Shown piece after piece: positions 1-9,033 of a stretch of DNA of 64,000 nucleotides. The notes beneath the pieces are model-generated. The model worked only from the letters and a program-made list of their open reading frames with translations. It did no database searches and had not been told where the DNA came from. How positions within the stretch are numbered: the first letter of the stretch is position 1; each line of letters opens with the position of its first letter. Source of the stretch: Agarivorans sp. Toyoura001 (GTDB taxonomy: Bacteria > Pseudomonadota > Gammaproteobacteria > Enterobacterales > Celerinatantimonadaceae); NCBI RefSeq assembly GCF_005405585.1, contig NZ_BJEQ01000001.1, forward strand, positions 620,001 to 684,000, in the 5' to 3' direction. A program made the translations under genes and the position numbers.

Positions 1-915
1 TTGCCAGAATTTGCCGATACCAATGCTTACCGCTTAGTCGCTGGCGAAAACGATGGCTTACCGGGTATTACTATTGACCGCTATGCCAATGTATTGGTTT
101 TGCAGCTATTAAGCGCTGGCGCAGAGTTTCAACGCGCTAACTTAGTAGAGGCCCTAAAACACTGCTTCCCAGACGATGTTATTTACGAACGTTCAGATGT
201 AGCTGTGCGCAAAAAAGAAGGCCTAGAACAAACCCAAGGTCTCATTCATGGTGAGCTTCCAGCTCAACCGATGGAAATAGAAGAAAACGGCCTGCGCTTG
301 TTAATTAACGTAGAAACTGGTCACAAAACCGGTTACTACCTTGATCAGCGTAATAACCGCAAACTAGTTGGCCAACTGGCCAAGGGCAAAAAGATCCTCA
401 ACTGCTTTTGTTACACTGGTGGTTTTGGCACCTATGCCTTAGCTGGCGGCGCGAAAAAAGTAGTAAACATTGACGTGTCTGATGCGGCCTTAGAGATTGC
501 CAATCAAAATGTTGAGCTAAATGGTTTAGATGCAAACAAGATTACTCAGTTAAATGCTGATGTATTTAAGCAGCTGCGCGCTTACCGCGACTGTGACGAG
601 CAATTCGACATGATAGTGCTAGACCCACCAAAATTTGTTGACAGTAAAGCCAGCTTAAACCGCGCTAGCCGTGGTTACAAAGACATCAACATGCTGGCCA
701 TGCAAATGCTTCGTCCGGGTGGAATATTACTCACGTACTCGTGTTCTGGCCTTATGCCAACTAGCTTGTTCCAAAAAATCGTGGCCGATGCAGCCATTGA
801 TGCCAAACGAGAAATGCAATTTTTGAAAACCCTAGAGCAAGCGGAAGATCACCCCGTAGGCGGCCCCTACCCAGAAGGCCACTACCTAAAAGGCTTTTTG
901 TGCCGAGTTAAGTAA
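1..915 (+). CDS. rlmI: 23S rRNA m5C methyltransferase RlmI-like, 5' truncated by window edge
   Basis: Class I SAM-dependent RNA methyltransferase of the RlmI family, which makes m5C1962 in 23S rRNA in E. coli. The visible 304 residues include the SAM-binding motif FCYTGGFG (about 136-143), motif IV DPPKF (208-212) and a SCSG motif (247-250) that should carry the catalytic cysteine. The family is normally near 395 residues and has an N-terminal PUA domain. That domain is missing, and the reading frame is open to the first base of the window, so the gene most likely starts upstream and the TTG at position 1 is not a real start. A strong terminator follows directly. Confidence 0.9.
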   Translation: MPEFADTNAYRLVAGENDGLPGITIDRYANVLVLQLLSAGAEFQRANLVEALKHCFPDDVIYERSDVAVRKKEGLEQTQGLIHGELPAQPMEIEENGLRLLINVETGHKTGYYLDQRNNRKLVGQLAKGKKILNCFCYTGGFGTYALAGGAKKVVNIDVSDAALEIANQNVELNGLDANKITQLNADVFKQLRAYRDCDEQFDMIVLDPPKFVDSKASLNRASRGYKDINMLAMQMLRPGGILLTYSCSGLMPTSLFQKIVADAAIDAKREMQFLKTLEQAEDHPVGGPYPEGHYLKGFLCRVK

Positions 916-941
916 GCCACGCTCAAACGTCTTAGAACGAT

Positions 942-971
942 AAAAAACCGCAGGCTAGCCTGCGGTTTTTT
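942..971 (+). terminator. Rho-independent terminator after rlmI
   Basis: A 30-base perfect palindrome with an A6 tract, stem CCGCAGGC/GCCTGCGG and a T6 tract. It lies 27 bases past the rlmI stop and before the end of a convergent gene. It is symmetric, so it could stop transcription in both directions. Confidence 0.9.
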
Positions 972-1024
972 ATTGCTTAATCAGCAGCAAACAACTGGCC
1001 TTCAGCCAGAATAAAAGCACACGG

Positions 1025-1405
1025 CTATGCTGTTTTCTGCAGTAATTGATACTGTTGGTTAAGCTCTATTTCTTGCTTGCTCAAGCGGTAAACGGCAATA
1101 AATACTAAGGCAGTAATTGGGTTTAAAAATGGAATAATTTGAATACCGATAAGTGCCAATAGCTGGCCAGTTTTCCTTTTAGCAATAGCGCTGTGAATCC
1201 AATATACATACGACATAGCGCCGGCTGTCATAACCAACAAATAGGAAATAGAAAAGCCTAATTCTTCTCCCATTATATTCGGGAAGAAAAGCCAAACTGC
1301 ACAACCTAAACTGAGTATCGCTACGATAGCCCAGCAAGCGATAAGAAAAAGTTTTCTAAACATCCCTAAAGAAGAAAACGACAATTGATAGTTGTTAATG
1401 TCCAT
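1025..1405 (-). CDS. Small integral membrane protein, unknown
   Basis: 126 residues with about three to four hydrophobic segments (about 16-40, 50-70, 80-105). It ends in a polar, Gln-rich tail. I do not recognise the family. It is convergent with rlmI, with a bidirectional terminator between them. It is a single gene with no operon partner. Coding status rests on the clean ORF and consistent membrane topology. Confidence 0.6.
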   Translation of the reverse strand: MDINNYQLSFSSLGMFRKLFLIACWAIVAILSLGCAVWLFFPNIMGEELGFSISYLLVMTAGAMSYVYWIHSAIAKRKTGQLLALIGIQIIPFLNPITALVFIAVYRLSKQEIELNQQYQLLQKTA

Positions 1406-1712
1406 ACAAATTTAAAACCTGATTATTCTCTTTCACGTTTACGATGGCAAAGAGGCTTAGCGCATTCTCGGCACTGGAATGGCAGAGATGCTAGCATGTT
1501 TTAATCATATTCTTCGTGAAATTAAACACGAATGCTGGAACAAAACCCCGTCATTAAAGACCTATTTGTTACATTCCAAATCATGCCCAAACTCAAAACA
1601 GTCAACAGCTTTTAGGTTATCAATAAGTAGAATCAGTGTTTAAAGGGCCCCCGCCCATGTTCAAACAACTACGGTAATAGGCGTTGGTGCTTTTCAGCTA
1701 AGACTTTCAAGC
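1406..1712. other. Intergenic region, 307 bases
   Basis: It lies between the unknown membrane protein and the lipase 3' end. It should hold the membrane protein promoter. I see no convincing ORF, repeat or terminator in it. Confidence 0.5.
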
Positions 1713-2744
1713 TCAAGCACTCGGTTTTGAGGATGCATCAGCCAAAACACCAGCCGCCTGCTCGCCCTGCAAGCTATTCCATAGTTTTAAGCAGTAATAA
1801 ATCGGCATATGATCGGTAAAGCTTATGGAGGTATCACCATGCAAACGCTTAAGATTGTCACGCCATTCTTTAAAAGAATCCAAAAGGTGCTGGTTTATTT
1901 CTGCTAGGTCTATGCTCAGGCTTTTACGGCGTGCTTCTTGGGCCTGAAAAGTACTTACAATCAGTTCCTTATATTGTTCCGAACTCATCTCTGGCCGTTG
2001 GTAATCAATACGCTGATCACTGTGGATGTAAACCAGCTCGCCAGTATCTTCAAAACAAAACTTAATAGCAGGTACGTTCGGCGGCAACATTGGAATAGGA
2101 TCACGCGCATGCTCTACTCGCCACACCGGTCGCTGCTTAAGTAAGTGGGTAAAGTCGCTGTCTCCTAGTCGCGGCGCGCCATAAATGTACAAACCGGTGG
2201 CTTGGGTTATTTTGGCAAAACACAAGGTCGCCAAAGCGCCTCCTAAGCTATGCCCAGTCATCCAAATCGGCCGTTCTGGATACTCGGCAATTTGTTGTTC
2301 AATAAAGGCTGCTAAGCCTTGCTCGCCATCCCAGATTTCATCTAAGGCTTTTTGAAAACCGGTATGCACTTTGCCACCTTCACTAAATCGAGTAGGCAAT
2401 GCATCTAAATCACTTCGCAATTCATACAATGCCGATAGCGACTTCAATTCAGTACCGCGAAAACTAATAATTAGTGCCTTTTGGTTACCAGCCGCCATGC
2501 ACTCTGTGCCTTTACCTTGGAAAAAACTAAACTGATTAAAGCCCGCCAATTGATAGGCCATTCGCGCAAAACCTGGGTGGGTATAGGCCAACAACGAGCA
2601 ATCGGCCAACCACCAAGCATTAACTTTAGAAAACTCAGTATTACTGGCCTCAAAGGGATGTGCAGACGCATCATTAAAATAGCGATAGTCCATGTCGGGC
2701 GGCACTATATCGTAGCTTTTAGGGTCAGGAATGAGCTTTATCAT
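1713..2744 (-). CDS. Class 3 (alpha/beta hydrolase) lipase family protein
   Basis: Lipase_3 family hydrolase predicted to cleave acyl esters. Visible landmarks are FRGTE (95-99, oxyanion region), GHSLGG (164-169, nucleophile Ser166), Asp215 in DPIPMLP and His312 in DHMPIYY. Together they give a complete Ser-Asp-His triad in the usual order. At 343 residues it is typical of bacterial members. No N-terminal signal peptide is visible, so it is probably cytoplasmic or leaves by another route. It is monocistronic. The substrate cannot be told from sequence. Confidence 0.85.
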   Translation of the reverse strand: MIKLIPDPKSYDIVPPDMDYRYFNDASAHPFEASNTEFSKVNAWWLADCSLLAYTHPGFARMAYQLAGFNQFSFFQGKGTECMAAGNQKALIISFRGTELKSLSALYELRSDLDALPTRFSEGGKVHTGFQKALDEIWDGEQGLAAFIEQQIAEYPERPIWMTGHSLGGALATLCFAKITQATGLYIYGAPRLGDSDFTHLLKQRPVWRVEHARDPIPMLPPNVPAIKFCFEDTGELVYIHSDQRIDYQRPEMSSEQYKELIVSTFQAQEARRKSLSIDLAEINQHLLDSFKEWRDNLKRLHGDTSISFTDHMPIYYCLKLWNSLQGEQAAGVLADASSKPSA

Positions 2745-2933
2745 GGCAGTTTACTAAGTAAAAATGGCGGGTTTCATCTTACCTTAAGTTCAAACCATTT
2801 CACCACAGAGAGCTAAAGCAGTAATGGAAATTTGAACTGTTCACAGTTTTCATCCAAAGCGGCAATTGTGGAAGCGCTTTATTTAGCCATCTGATATAAC
2901 TAGTCATTTAAGATGACTATTAGGGAGTAAGCA

Positions 2934-3707
2934 ATGCGAATGACCCAATTAGCGTTAATACCTGCCTTGTTAGCAAAAATCCTATCATTTGTCGGTTTAG
3001 CTTGGTTGTTGAACGGCTGTGCTCCTAGCGTACAAACGGTTTATCTTACTCCAGAGGTAAAGGGACAGGTGGTGGTGCTAAAAAATGGAGCAAGCGCGCA
3101 ATTCTTCCCCTTAGCAAAGAGCAACATTTATCACCGCAAGTATCCTGAAAAAGCGGTTGAATCAGATACCAATGGGCAGTTTACCCTAGCAGCAGAAAGC
3201 CAAGTAGAGGCTAGCTGGCTAATGGCCGGTCATGCCTTTAATTACTACCCCTTGTTTATAGAAAAAGGGCCTTTACGCTATCAGTTATTGGCTGAAGCAT
3301 CGGTTAAAATGCATCATTTAGAAACGCTCACGTTAAGCAGCATAATTGTTGAAAGCGAGTTAAAGGGTGAGCCATTACTAGAAGACTCCGCCCCCAGCGC
3401 GCTACACCGCTGCAATTTTTCTTGGCTTACTCAATTGCGTCGCTCTTTGGCTGTTAATAGTGTTTTGGAGCAGCACTTTACGCAGCGCTCGGCGCTATCA
3501 ACCCAAGAGCAAACTTATGTAGACGACCAATATCAGCAAACTCGATTATGGTTAGCACAAGTAAAGCGCAGCTGTGATTGGAGAGACAGGCATGGCCTAC
3601 CCAACTACGATGATATGAAAGCAGGCAATGAGTACTTTAAGCAAATAGACAGCGCGCTCAGCAATAAATCACTGAGTAAACATGACAATGAGAGCAATAC
3701 AAAGTGA
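2934..3707 (+). CDS. Predicted lipoprotein, unknown function
   Basis: 257 residues. The N-terminus has a hydrophobic stretch ending in a lipobox, Leu-Asn-Gly-Cys (Cys at about 29), which predicts a lipid-anchored envelope protein. Residues about 40-75 read like a CarboxypepD_reg or DUF6795-style beta-sandwich (a KGQVVV strand, then DTNGQFTL). That is inference from pattern only. The C-terminal third is polar and helical. The upstream AGGGAG at about 2922 is a good ribosome binding site for this ATG. It is a lone gene. Confidence 0.65.
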   Translation: MRMTQLALIPALLAKILSFVGLAWLLNGCAPSVQTVYLTPEVKGQVVVLKNGASAQFFPLAKSNIYHRKYPEKAVESDTNGQFTLAAESQVEASWLMAGHAFNYYPLFIEKGPLRYQLLAEASVKMHHLETLTLSSIIVESELKGEPLLEDSAPSALHRCNFSWLTQLRRSLAVNSVLEQHFTQRSALSTQEQTYVDDQYQQTRLWLAQVKRSCDWRDRHGLPNYDDMKAGNEYFKQIDSALSNKSLSKHDNESNTK

Positions 3708-3835
3708 ACAAGAACTGAGCATGCAAAAACCTGGGCTGCTTTAAGCAAATCAGTAAAAGCCAACCAGAACTTGCTCACCCTGAATACGAGCCAAATGCTC
3801 GGCTAATAACTGGCGAACACCGATTAGTCAGCCAT

Positions 3836-3869
3836 AAAAAAAGGCTGCTCAATATACCGAGCAGCCTTT
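3836..3869 (-). terminator. Terminator of xthA
   Basis: Inverted repeat AAGGCTGCTC/GAGCAGCCTT with an 8-base loop. An A7 tract on the plus strand becomes the U tract for minus-strand transcription from xthA. It lies 20 bases beyond the xthA stop. Confidence 0.85.
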
Positions 3870-3888
3870 AGTAAATCTCTCTATTAGC

Positions 3889-4653
3889 TTAAAGCGCCAC
3901 ATCCACCTGCACTGGACAGTGATCTGAACCCATTACATCATTAAGAATGTCTGCATCGCTCACTTTGTCAGCAAAAGCTTCACTCACCAAGAAGTAATCA
4001 ATTCTCCAGCCAATGTTACGCCCACGCGCACCCGCGCGGTAACTCCACCAACTGTATTTAACTTCATCTTGTTTCTTCAAACGGAAGGTATCTACAAAGC
4101 CTGCTGCCGTTAAGTTATCAATGCCATCAATCTCGGCCTGAGTATAACCAGCACTTTTGTTGTAATTAGGCTTTGGTCGAGCCAAATCAATATCTTTATG
4201 GGCTACGTTTAAGTCACCACACACAAATACCGGCTTACGTGCTTCTAAACCTTTCAAGTAAACCAAGAAGTCTGCATCCCACTGTTGGCGATACTCTAAA
4301 CGTTTTAACTGACTGCCAGAGTTAGGCGTGTATACAGTAACTAAAATAAACTGCTCGTATTCTGCGGCAATCACTCGACCTTCTTGGTCGTGCTCTTCAA
4401 TGCCCATATCGTACTCAACACTCAGCGGTTTTTCTTTAGTAAGAATGGCTGTGCCAGAGTAGCCCTTTTTTACCGCTGAATTACTGTAGATGTGGTAACC
4501 CTCTAGTGCAGCTAATGCTTCTAGCACTTGGTCATCCTGAGCTTTGGTTTCTTGTAAACACAATACATCGGTTTGCATTGATTCTAGCGATGCCAAGAAT
4601 TCCTTCTTCATCACCGCTCTAATGCCATTCACGTTCCATGATACTAAACGCAT
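3889..4653 (-). CDS. xthA: Exodeoxyribonuclease III (AP endonuclease)
   Basis: Mg-dependent AP endonuclease and 3'-5' exonuclease of base excision repair. The 254 residues start with the family hallmark [14 protein letters not shown] (metal ligand Glu35), GDLNVAH and the C-terminal GSDHCPV (Asp244-His245) follow. All expected catalytic residues are present, and length fits the ExoA/XthA family. It is monocistronic with its own terminator. Confidence 0.95.
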   Translation of the reverse strand: MRLVSWNVNGIRAVMKKEFLASLESMQTDVLCLQETKAQDDQVLEALAALEGYHIYSNSAVKKGYSGTAILTKEKPLSVEYDMGIEEHDQEGRVIAAEYEQFILVTVYTPNSGSQLKRLEYRQQWDADFLVYLKGLEARKPVFVCGDLNVAHKDIDLARPKPNYNKSAGYTQAEIDGIDNLTAAGFVDTFRLKKQDEVKYSWWSYRAGARGRNIGWRIDYFLVSEAFADKVSDADILNDVMGSDHCPVQVDVAL

Positions 4654-4823
4654 TCGCCCTTCCTTCAGATAGTAAAAAAGTGAGGTTCAATTGTCGCCAA
4701 ATACGGCGCACTCAATCAAATAAGGCAAGTATTGTAGCAGGCTTGAAGCAAATGAAACAAACCATTCAATAGCCACTAGCGATTAAAAATAAAAAATCAA
4801 TAGGCAGAGGTGAGTGGATGTTT

Positions 4824-4829
4824 TATAAT
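4824..4829 (+). promoter_or_regulatory. Candidate -10 hexamer of the DUF3892-like gene
   Basis: A perfect TATAAT lies 39 bases before the start codon of the small gene at 4868. The -35 region is weak, so this rests on one hexamer and position. Confidence 0.35.
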
Positions 4830-4867
4830 CAAGTAGTGGTTACCCCACAATACAATGAGGATGAAAT

Positions 4868-5077
4868 ATGGCTAAGAACATTAATGGTAACAAAGATGGC
4901 ACTAATGGTGAAAACCAATCCTATACAATTCGTGGTCGCGGAGTAGTGTCTCGCTCTAAGCTAGTAAAAGAAATCAATGCTGGACGACATCCCGATTTCC
5001 ATGTGATCGATGTAAATGGGCAAAAATTCGCAAGAGCAAACAGAGACTGCAGCACCAATAACAATATAGATAAGTAG
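4868..5077 (+). CDS. Small DUF3892-like protein
   Basis: 69 residues, basic and polar, with no membrane segment. The core reads YTIRGRG, a basic SRSKLVKEI segment, HPDFHV, then ARANRD and a C-terminal NNNID. This resembles the DUF3892 family of short proteins, assigned by memory of the pattern only. AGGA at about 4858 serves as ribosome binding site and a TATAAT lies upstream, so the gene is likely expressed. Function is unknown. A short hairpin follows. Confidence 0.65.
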   Translation: MAKNINGNKDGTNGENQSYTIRGRGVVSRSKLVKEINAGRHPDFHVIDVNGQKFARANRDCSTNNNIDK

Positions 5078-5086
5078 CAAGAGACC

Positions 5087-5106
5087 GGAAATGGATTTCC
5101 CTTTTC
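5087..5106 (+). terminator. Weak terminator-like hairpin
   Basis: GGAAA/TTTCC with a 4-base loop followed by CTTTTC, 10 bases past the DUF3892-like stop. The stem is only 5 bp. Confidence 0.35.
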
Positions 5107-5137
5107 TATATAGTACTGCTAGAACCTGAATAATATC

Positions 5138-6304
5138 CTACAAAATAATATGCGGTAGATAGCGGCTCATATCTTGGGTTACCAAGCTACTGTCTTCACG
5201 AATAGATATCCCTGCTGCTTGGTCGTCCACCAGCCAACTGCCGATTAGGGTAAAGTTATCGCCATAGCGTGGTAGCTCATGCAGGGCTTGGTATATGTAG
5301 CCTTCTTCACCGTAAGGGCCGTGGGTATTGGCTATTTTCTCTTCGCCGCGCAATATCGAGATATTGGCACCTTCTCGCGAGAATATTGGTTTCTTTACAA
5401 TGCCAGCACTAAAGTTGGCTTGCGAAAGTTGGTCTTCAAAAAATGATGGCAATAAGTTGGGATGATTAGGAAACATTTTCCACAACATTGGCAGCAAGGC
5501 TTTGTTAGAAATAATGCTTTTCCAAGCGGGCTCTAACCAACGAGTATTTTGCTGGCCTAAACTATCGCCAAACTCTTCATCAAACATAAACTCCCATGGA
5601 TAAAGCTTAAACATCCAGGTAATGACTTCATCGTTTAGGTTGGTAAAGCGTTGTTCAGCGTCGATGCCAATGTCTTCAACAAATACAAACTTGGTATCTA
5701 AGCCGGCCGCTTTGGCACAGTCTTCCATGTATTGTACGGTGCCGCGATCTTCGTCGGTATCTTTACAGCAGGCAAAATGTAGCTCTCTGCCGGGGGTGAG
5801 GTACTGCAAATCGCTAAAGCGATTAACCAGCTTTTCTTGCAAGCTATTAAACTGATCACTGGCGGGGTTAAGCACGCCTTGGTCTACATTGTCTTTTAGC
5901 CATAACCATTGCCAAAAGCCACTTTCGTATACCGAGGTAGGCGTGTCGGCATTATTCTCATATAACTTAGCGTCGCCCTTGCCGTCGTAGCAAAAGTCTA
6001 AACGCGAATATAAACAAGGTTCGCCGTTGAGCCATGATTGACGCACAAAATCCCAGTGTTTTTCAGGAATACAAAAGCGGCGCATTAGCTGTTCGTCACG
6101 CACCACTTTATCCACCACTTCTAAACACATTTGGTGGATTTCTTCGGTGGGCGCTTCTATGCCGTTTTCGATTTGCTCTAGGCTAAACTGATAATAGGCC
6201 GACTCATCCCAGTACTTGTCACCGTACATGGTGTGATAATTAAAGCCATATTCTTTGGCTTGCTCTTGCCAATTGAGTCGTTCTTTTATCGGTACTCGTA
6301 GCAC
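5138..6304 (-). CDS. yjfC: Glutathionylspermidine synthase-like ATP-grasp protein (YjfC/YgiC)
   Basis: 388 residues, matching the length of E. coli YjfC and YgiC. It carries the glutathionylspermidine-synthase ATP-grasp fold. Typical segments are ARLD-like YSRLDFCYDG, ENNADTPTS, the ATP-grasp EPAWK, REGANI, and the end segment GSWLVDDQAAGISIREDSS. It lacks the amidase half of bifunctional Gsp synthetase, so it is a predicted amide ligase only. The substrate is unknown. It is the last gene of the yjf-type operon and starts 2 bases after yjfM. The yjfM-yjfC adjacency mirrors E. coli yjfM-yjfC and ygiB-ygiC. Confidence 0.9.
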   Translation of the reverse strand: MLRVPIKERLNWQEQAKEYGFNYHTMYGDKYWDESAYYQFSLEQIENGIEAPTEEIHQMCLEVVDKVVRDEQLMRRFCIPEKHWDFVRQSWLNGEPCLYSRLDFCYDGKGDAKLYENNADTPTSVYESGFWQWLWLKDNVDQGVLNPASDQFNSLQEKLVNRFSDLQYLTPGRELHFACCKDTDEDRGTVQYMEDCAKAAGLDTKFVFVEDIGIDAEQRFTNLNDEVITWMFKLYPWEFMFDEEFGDSLGQQNTRWLEPAWKSIISNKALLPMLWKMFPNHPNLLPSFFEDQLSQANFSAGIVKKPIFSREGANISILRGEEKIANTHGPYGEEGYIYQALHELPRYGDNFTLIGSWLVDDQAAGISIREDSSLVTQDMSRYLPHIIL

Positions 6305-6306
6305 GT

Positions 6307-6906
6307 TTAACCGCCCCAGCTAGATTTAGAGCCGCCCCAAGATGACTTGGCAGAGGCCTTAGCACCAAAGCCGCCACGCGATACTGTGCGGCTTACTGTA
6401 GCTTTAGGTTTGTAAGCCGACTGACTAACTTTGTAGTTGCGCTGCCCGGCTTTACCAATCACCGAACCATCGGCGGTAATAATAGAATCACGGTACGACG
6501 AGCCACGTTGATTGTATTTATACACCGACGAAGGACGGTTGGTATCCATCATTCGGCCAAATAAGTAACCGTACATAATTGGCGTAAAAATGCCGTTGCT
6601 GCTGGCACGACAACCTTCATAACCAAAGGCTTCTTCACAGTCTTGACGGCTATTGTATTTAGGCGCGGTGCGAGCCGCTTCGGCCTCAGCATTTTGATAA
6701 ACCGCTACACACTGCTGTTCGTTGAGTGTGGTTTTAGTGACACAGTCATCTACCGATTCAATAACAATGGCATCGTCTTGAGGTTCTGAACAAGCGCTCA
6801 GTATCGCGGTAGATACCGCAACCACCAAAGGTTTAACAATAAACGAAGGCCTAGCCGCGGGCAGCTTACGCATTGCGGCTAAGTTTATAAACTTAGAACG
6901 TTTCAT
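6307..6906 (-). CDS. yjfM: DUF1190 lipoprotein (YjfM/YgiB-like)
   Basis: 199 residues. A long basic N-terminus and hydrophobic stretch end in a lipobox, Leu-Ser-Ala-Cys at about 36-39, so it is predicted to be lipid-anchored. The C-terminal part is Ser/Gly/Lys-rich and ends in repeated SSWGG units. DUF1190 members always sit beside YjfC/YgiC-type ligases. One idea, which is inference, is that the flexible Gly/Ser/Lys tail is the ligase target. It starts 8 bases after yjfL. Confidence 0.85.
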   Translation of the reverse strand: MKRSKFINLAAMRKLPAARPSFIVKPLVVAVSTAILSACSEPQDDAIVIESVDDCVTKTTLNEQQCVAVYQNAEAEAARTAPKYNSRQDCEEAFGYEGCRASSNGIFTPIMYGYLFGRMMDTNRPSSVYKYNQRGSSYRDSIITADGSVIGKAGQRNYKVSQSAYKPKATVSRTVSRGGFGAKASAKSSWGGSKSSWGG

Positions 6907-6914
6907 AAGGCCTC

Positions 6915-7328
6915 CTAGTAGGTCATGCAGGCTGCATTTAACATACCTACCGACACACTGGTAGCGGCTAGCATAATACCGGCACTCACTTCGTTGGCTT
7001 CAATGCGCGACACAATGCCAGGGATAAAGACAAAACGAACAATGACAAACGCGGCAATTTGTGCGATTAAAGCAATTGCGCCCCATAAGGTAAAATCAAC
7101 AAATGAGATGGAGTTACTGGCTGCGCCAGCTAATGCCAATGCAAAGCCCAATACTGCGCCACCAAAGGCAATCGCCGCACTGGTATTTTTGCCTTCCTTA
7201 ATTAACTCCCACTCATCATGTGGCGTCACTCGCACATAAATCACTTTAAATAGCATTAAGAAAACAATTGATGCAGCAAAGTAAATTGCAAAGTTTGCAA
7301 CGGCCATAAGTAATTCAGACTGTTCCAT
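6915..7328 (-). CDS. yjfL: DUF350 inner-membrane protein (YjfL-like)
   Basis: 137 residues with about four membrane segments (about 8-28, 50-72, 78-102, 112-135). Gly/Ala-rich helices with GGAVLGFALALAGA fit DUF350. Length matches E. coli YjfL (about 132). It lies between yjfK and yjfM with gaps of 11 and 8 bases, so it is co-transcribed. Molecular role is unknown. Confidence 0.87.
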   Translation of the reverse strand: MEQSELLMAVANFAIYFAASIVFLMLFKVIYVRVTPHDEWELIKEGKNTSAAIAFGGAVLGFALALAGAASNSISFVDFTLWGAIALIAQIAAFVIVRFVFIPGIVSRIEANEVSAGIMLAATSVSVGMLNAACMTY

Positions 7329-7339
7329 TTTCTGGTCCT

Positions 7340-7987
7340 TTATCCGTGAATAGTAATTTGGGTTGATGATACGGTCATGCCAGTGCTAATAACTAAACAG
7401 CGCTCTAGCGCATTGTTATTCACCACTTCTTCGGCAGACAAAAATAACGATTCCATTTCACCATTATCTAGCTCTCGCTCAAACAGCATGGTGAATTGGT
7501 CGGTAGTAGAAAAATCCGTGTTGTCTTGGTAGGTTTTCTCTTCCATGTGTACCGGGTTGTGGTACTCAGTGGTAGATGTCCATACGCGGTGGTAGGTATG
7601 CCCTTCTAGCTGGTAACTACTGGCGCCTATTTTGCTGTTTAGCAGCTGGTCCCACTCAGCTTGATTGGCAATGTCTAAGGTATCGTAGTAGTGGAACATT
7701 TTCACATCAACTACGTCTTCTTCGCCGCTACCATTTGCCACAACCTGCAAGAAACCTTCGTCGTCGGTGTAGAAACGGTACAAGGTGGTACCGTCTAAAT
7801 CAACAATGCCGGCAGCCTGAATAATTTGCGTAGCGGCTACTTTGCTCACTACCATATCAGCCATCACTAACCTAAGCGCTAAGGCGTCTAGCTCAAAGCT
7901 TCCGCCTAACTTAAGCCCCATCACATTGGGTGTTCCCGCATACTTATCTGTTTCGGGTTTATTTCTTTTAAACAAAGACTTAAACAT
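7340..7987 (-). CDS. yjfK: DUF2491 protein (YjfK-like)
   Basis: 215 residues, soluble, acidic, with no signal peptide or membrane segment. Length and position match E. coli YjfK (DUF2491, about 219 residues). The body contains LDGTTLYRFYTDDEGFLQV and EYHNPVHMEE, read as strands of a beta-rich domain. Biochemical function is not known for the family. It starts 5 bases past the channel gene. Confidence 0.85.
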   Translation of the reverse strand: MFKSLFKRNKPETDKYAGTPNVMGLKLGGSFELDALALRLVMADMVVSKVAATQIIQAAGIVDLDGTTLYRFYTDDEGFLQVVANGSGEEDVVDVKMFHYYDTLDIANQAEWDQLLNSKIGASSYQLEGHTYHRVWTSTTEYHNPVHMEEKTYQDNTDFSTTDQFTMLFERELDNGEMESLFLSAEEVVNNNALERCLVISTGMTVSSTQITIHG

Positions 7988-7992
7988 GATGT

Positions 7993-9033
7993 TTATCCAT
8001 TGTTGAAGTTAAAACACTCAGCGTCACTTAAGCGCCGCTCGGCAATGTAATACAACGAGTCGGCCTGATGTAGCTGAGTATCTAAACTGGGATTTAACTG
8101 TAGCTGGCTATCTCCGGCAGCTTTAAAACCGATAATAGTGGCTTGTAAATTTTCTTTAAAGTGACGAAATACAGCGGCAAACTCAATTGAGGCAGAGCCT
8201 GAATACTGTACCGAATATTGGGTCATACCATGGGTGGTATCCAACAGCTGCTGATGAACTTGCGCAGAGCCAGGATCCATTGCCGAACGCGCCAGCATCT
8301 CAACCGTTACCGAGGGAATAACTTCTACTTTAGGACAATGGCTGCGCAATAAGTCGGCAACGGTTTGGTCTTGCAAATACGCGGTTTTGTGGCAACTAGG
8401 GTTAAGTTTGGCGCAATACAATGCACAGGTTAGCGTGACATCGTCTTGATCGGTATCGATAATAATTCGGCTGGCTTCCGCCAAATTAGTCCGCGCCATT
8501 GTTTCTGCATGAGAATATGAATCAACCTGAGCAAACTCTATTTGCCCGGGTAAGGGATTTTCTATCTCGCTATCTACACACAATAGAATTGAGTCTGAAG
8601 AGCCATTGGTAGACGCCTTAAGCAACTCAATTAAACGCAGTGTTCTATTGCCATTCCAACCAATAATAACGGTATGATTTGATAGTTTCAGCATGCGATG
8701 GCCTCGCGCTCCTTTGGTGTAGATGTCGTTGATGATAAATCCGGCTTTAGTCACCACAATGGCAAAAATACTGATGCCAATGGGGATTACCCACAAGCTA
8801 ACAATAAGTCGCCCTAAGGGAGTTGACGGGCCAAAATCGCCGTAACCTACTGTAGAAGCGGTAACGACCATCCAATAAAGAAAGGTTTCACTGTTGATGA
8901 GGTCATGCTCGCCTACCAGCATTAAGCTGAAGTAGGAAATTAGCACGTAAAATAGCACCGAGAGAGCTATTGCGGTGCCATTAGCACGAAAAAAAAGCGC
9001 CGAAAATATTCGGCGCACTTTATAAAGCAGCAC
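7993..9033 (-). CDS. Two-TM potassium channel with TrkA-N/RCK domain
   Basis: 346 residues. TM1 is about 20-41, followed by a pore loop with selectivity filter TVGYGD (61-66) and TM2 about 72-95. A cytoplasmic Rossmann-type TrkA-N domain follows from about 120 (VIIGWNGN). This is the architecture of Kch/MthK-like K+ channels gated by a nucleotide or ligand. It abuts yjfJ directly (0 bases) and lies 5 bases before yjfK, so it is embedded in the operon. E. coli yjfIJKLMC has no such gene. The yjf proteins may regulate or respond to this channel (inference). Confidence 0.9.
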   Translation of the reverse strand: MLLYKVRRIFSALFFRANGTAIALSVLFYVLISYFSLMLVGEHDLINSETFLYWMVVTASTVGYGDFGPSTPLGRLIVSLWVIPIGISIFAIVVTKAGFIINDIYTKGARGHRMLKLSNHTVIIGWNGNRTLRLIELLKASTNGSSDSILLCVDSEIENPLPGQIEFAQVDSYSHAETMARTNLAEASRIIIDTDQDDVTLTCALYCAKLNPSCHKTAYLQDQTVADLLRSHCPKVEVIPSVTVEMLARSAMDPGSAQVHQQLLDTTHGMTQYSVQYSGSASIEFAAVFRHFKENLQATIIGFKAAGDSQLQLNPSLDTQLHQADSLYYIAERRLSDAECFNFNNG

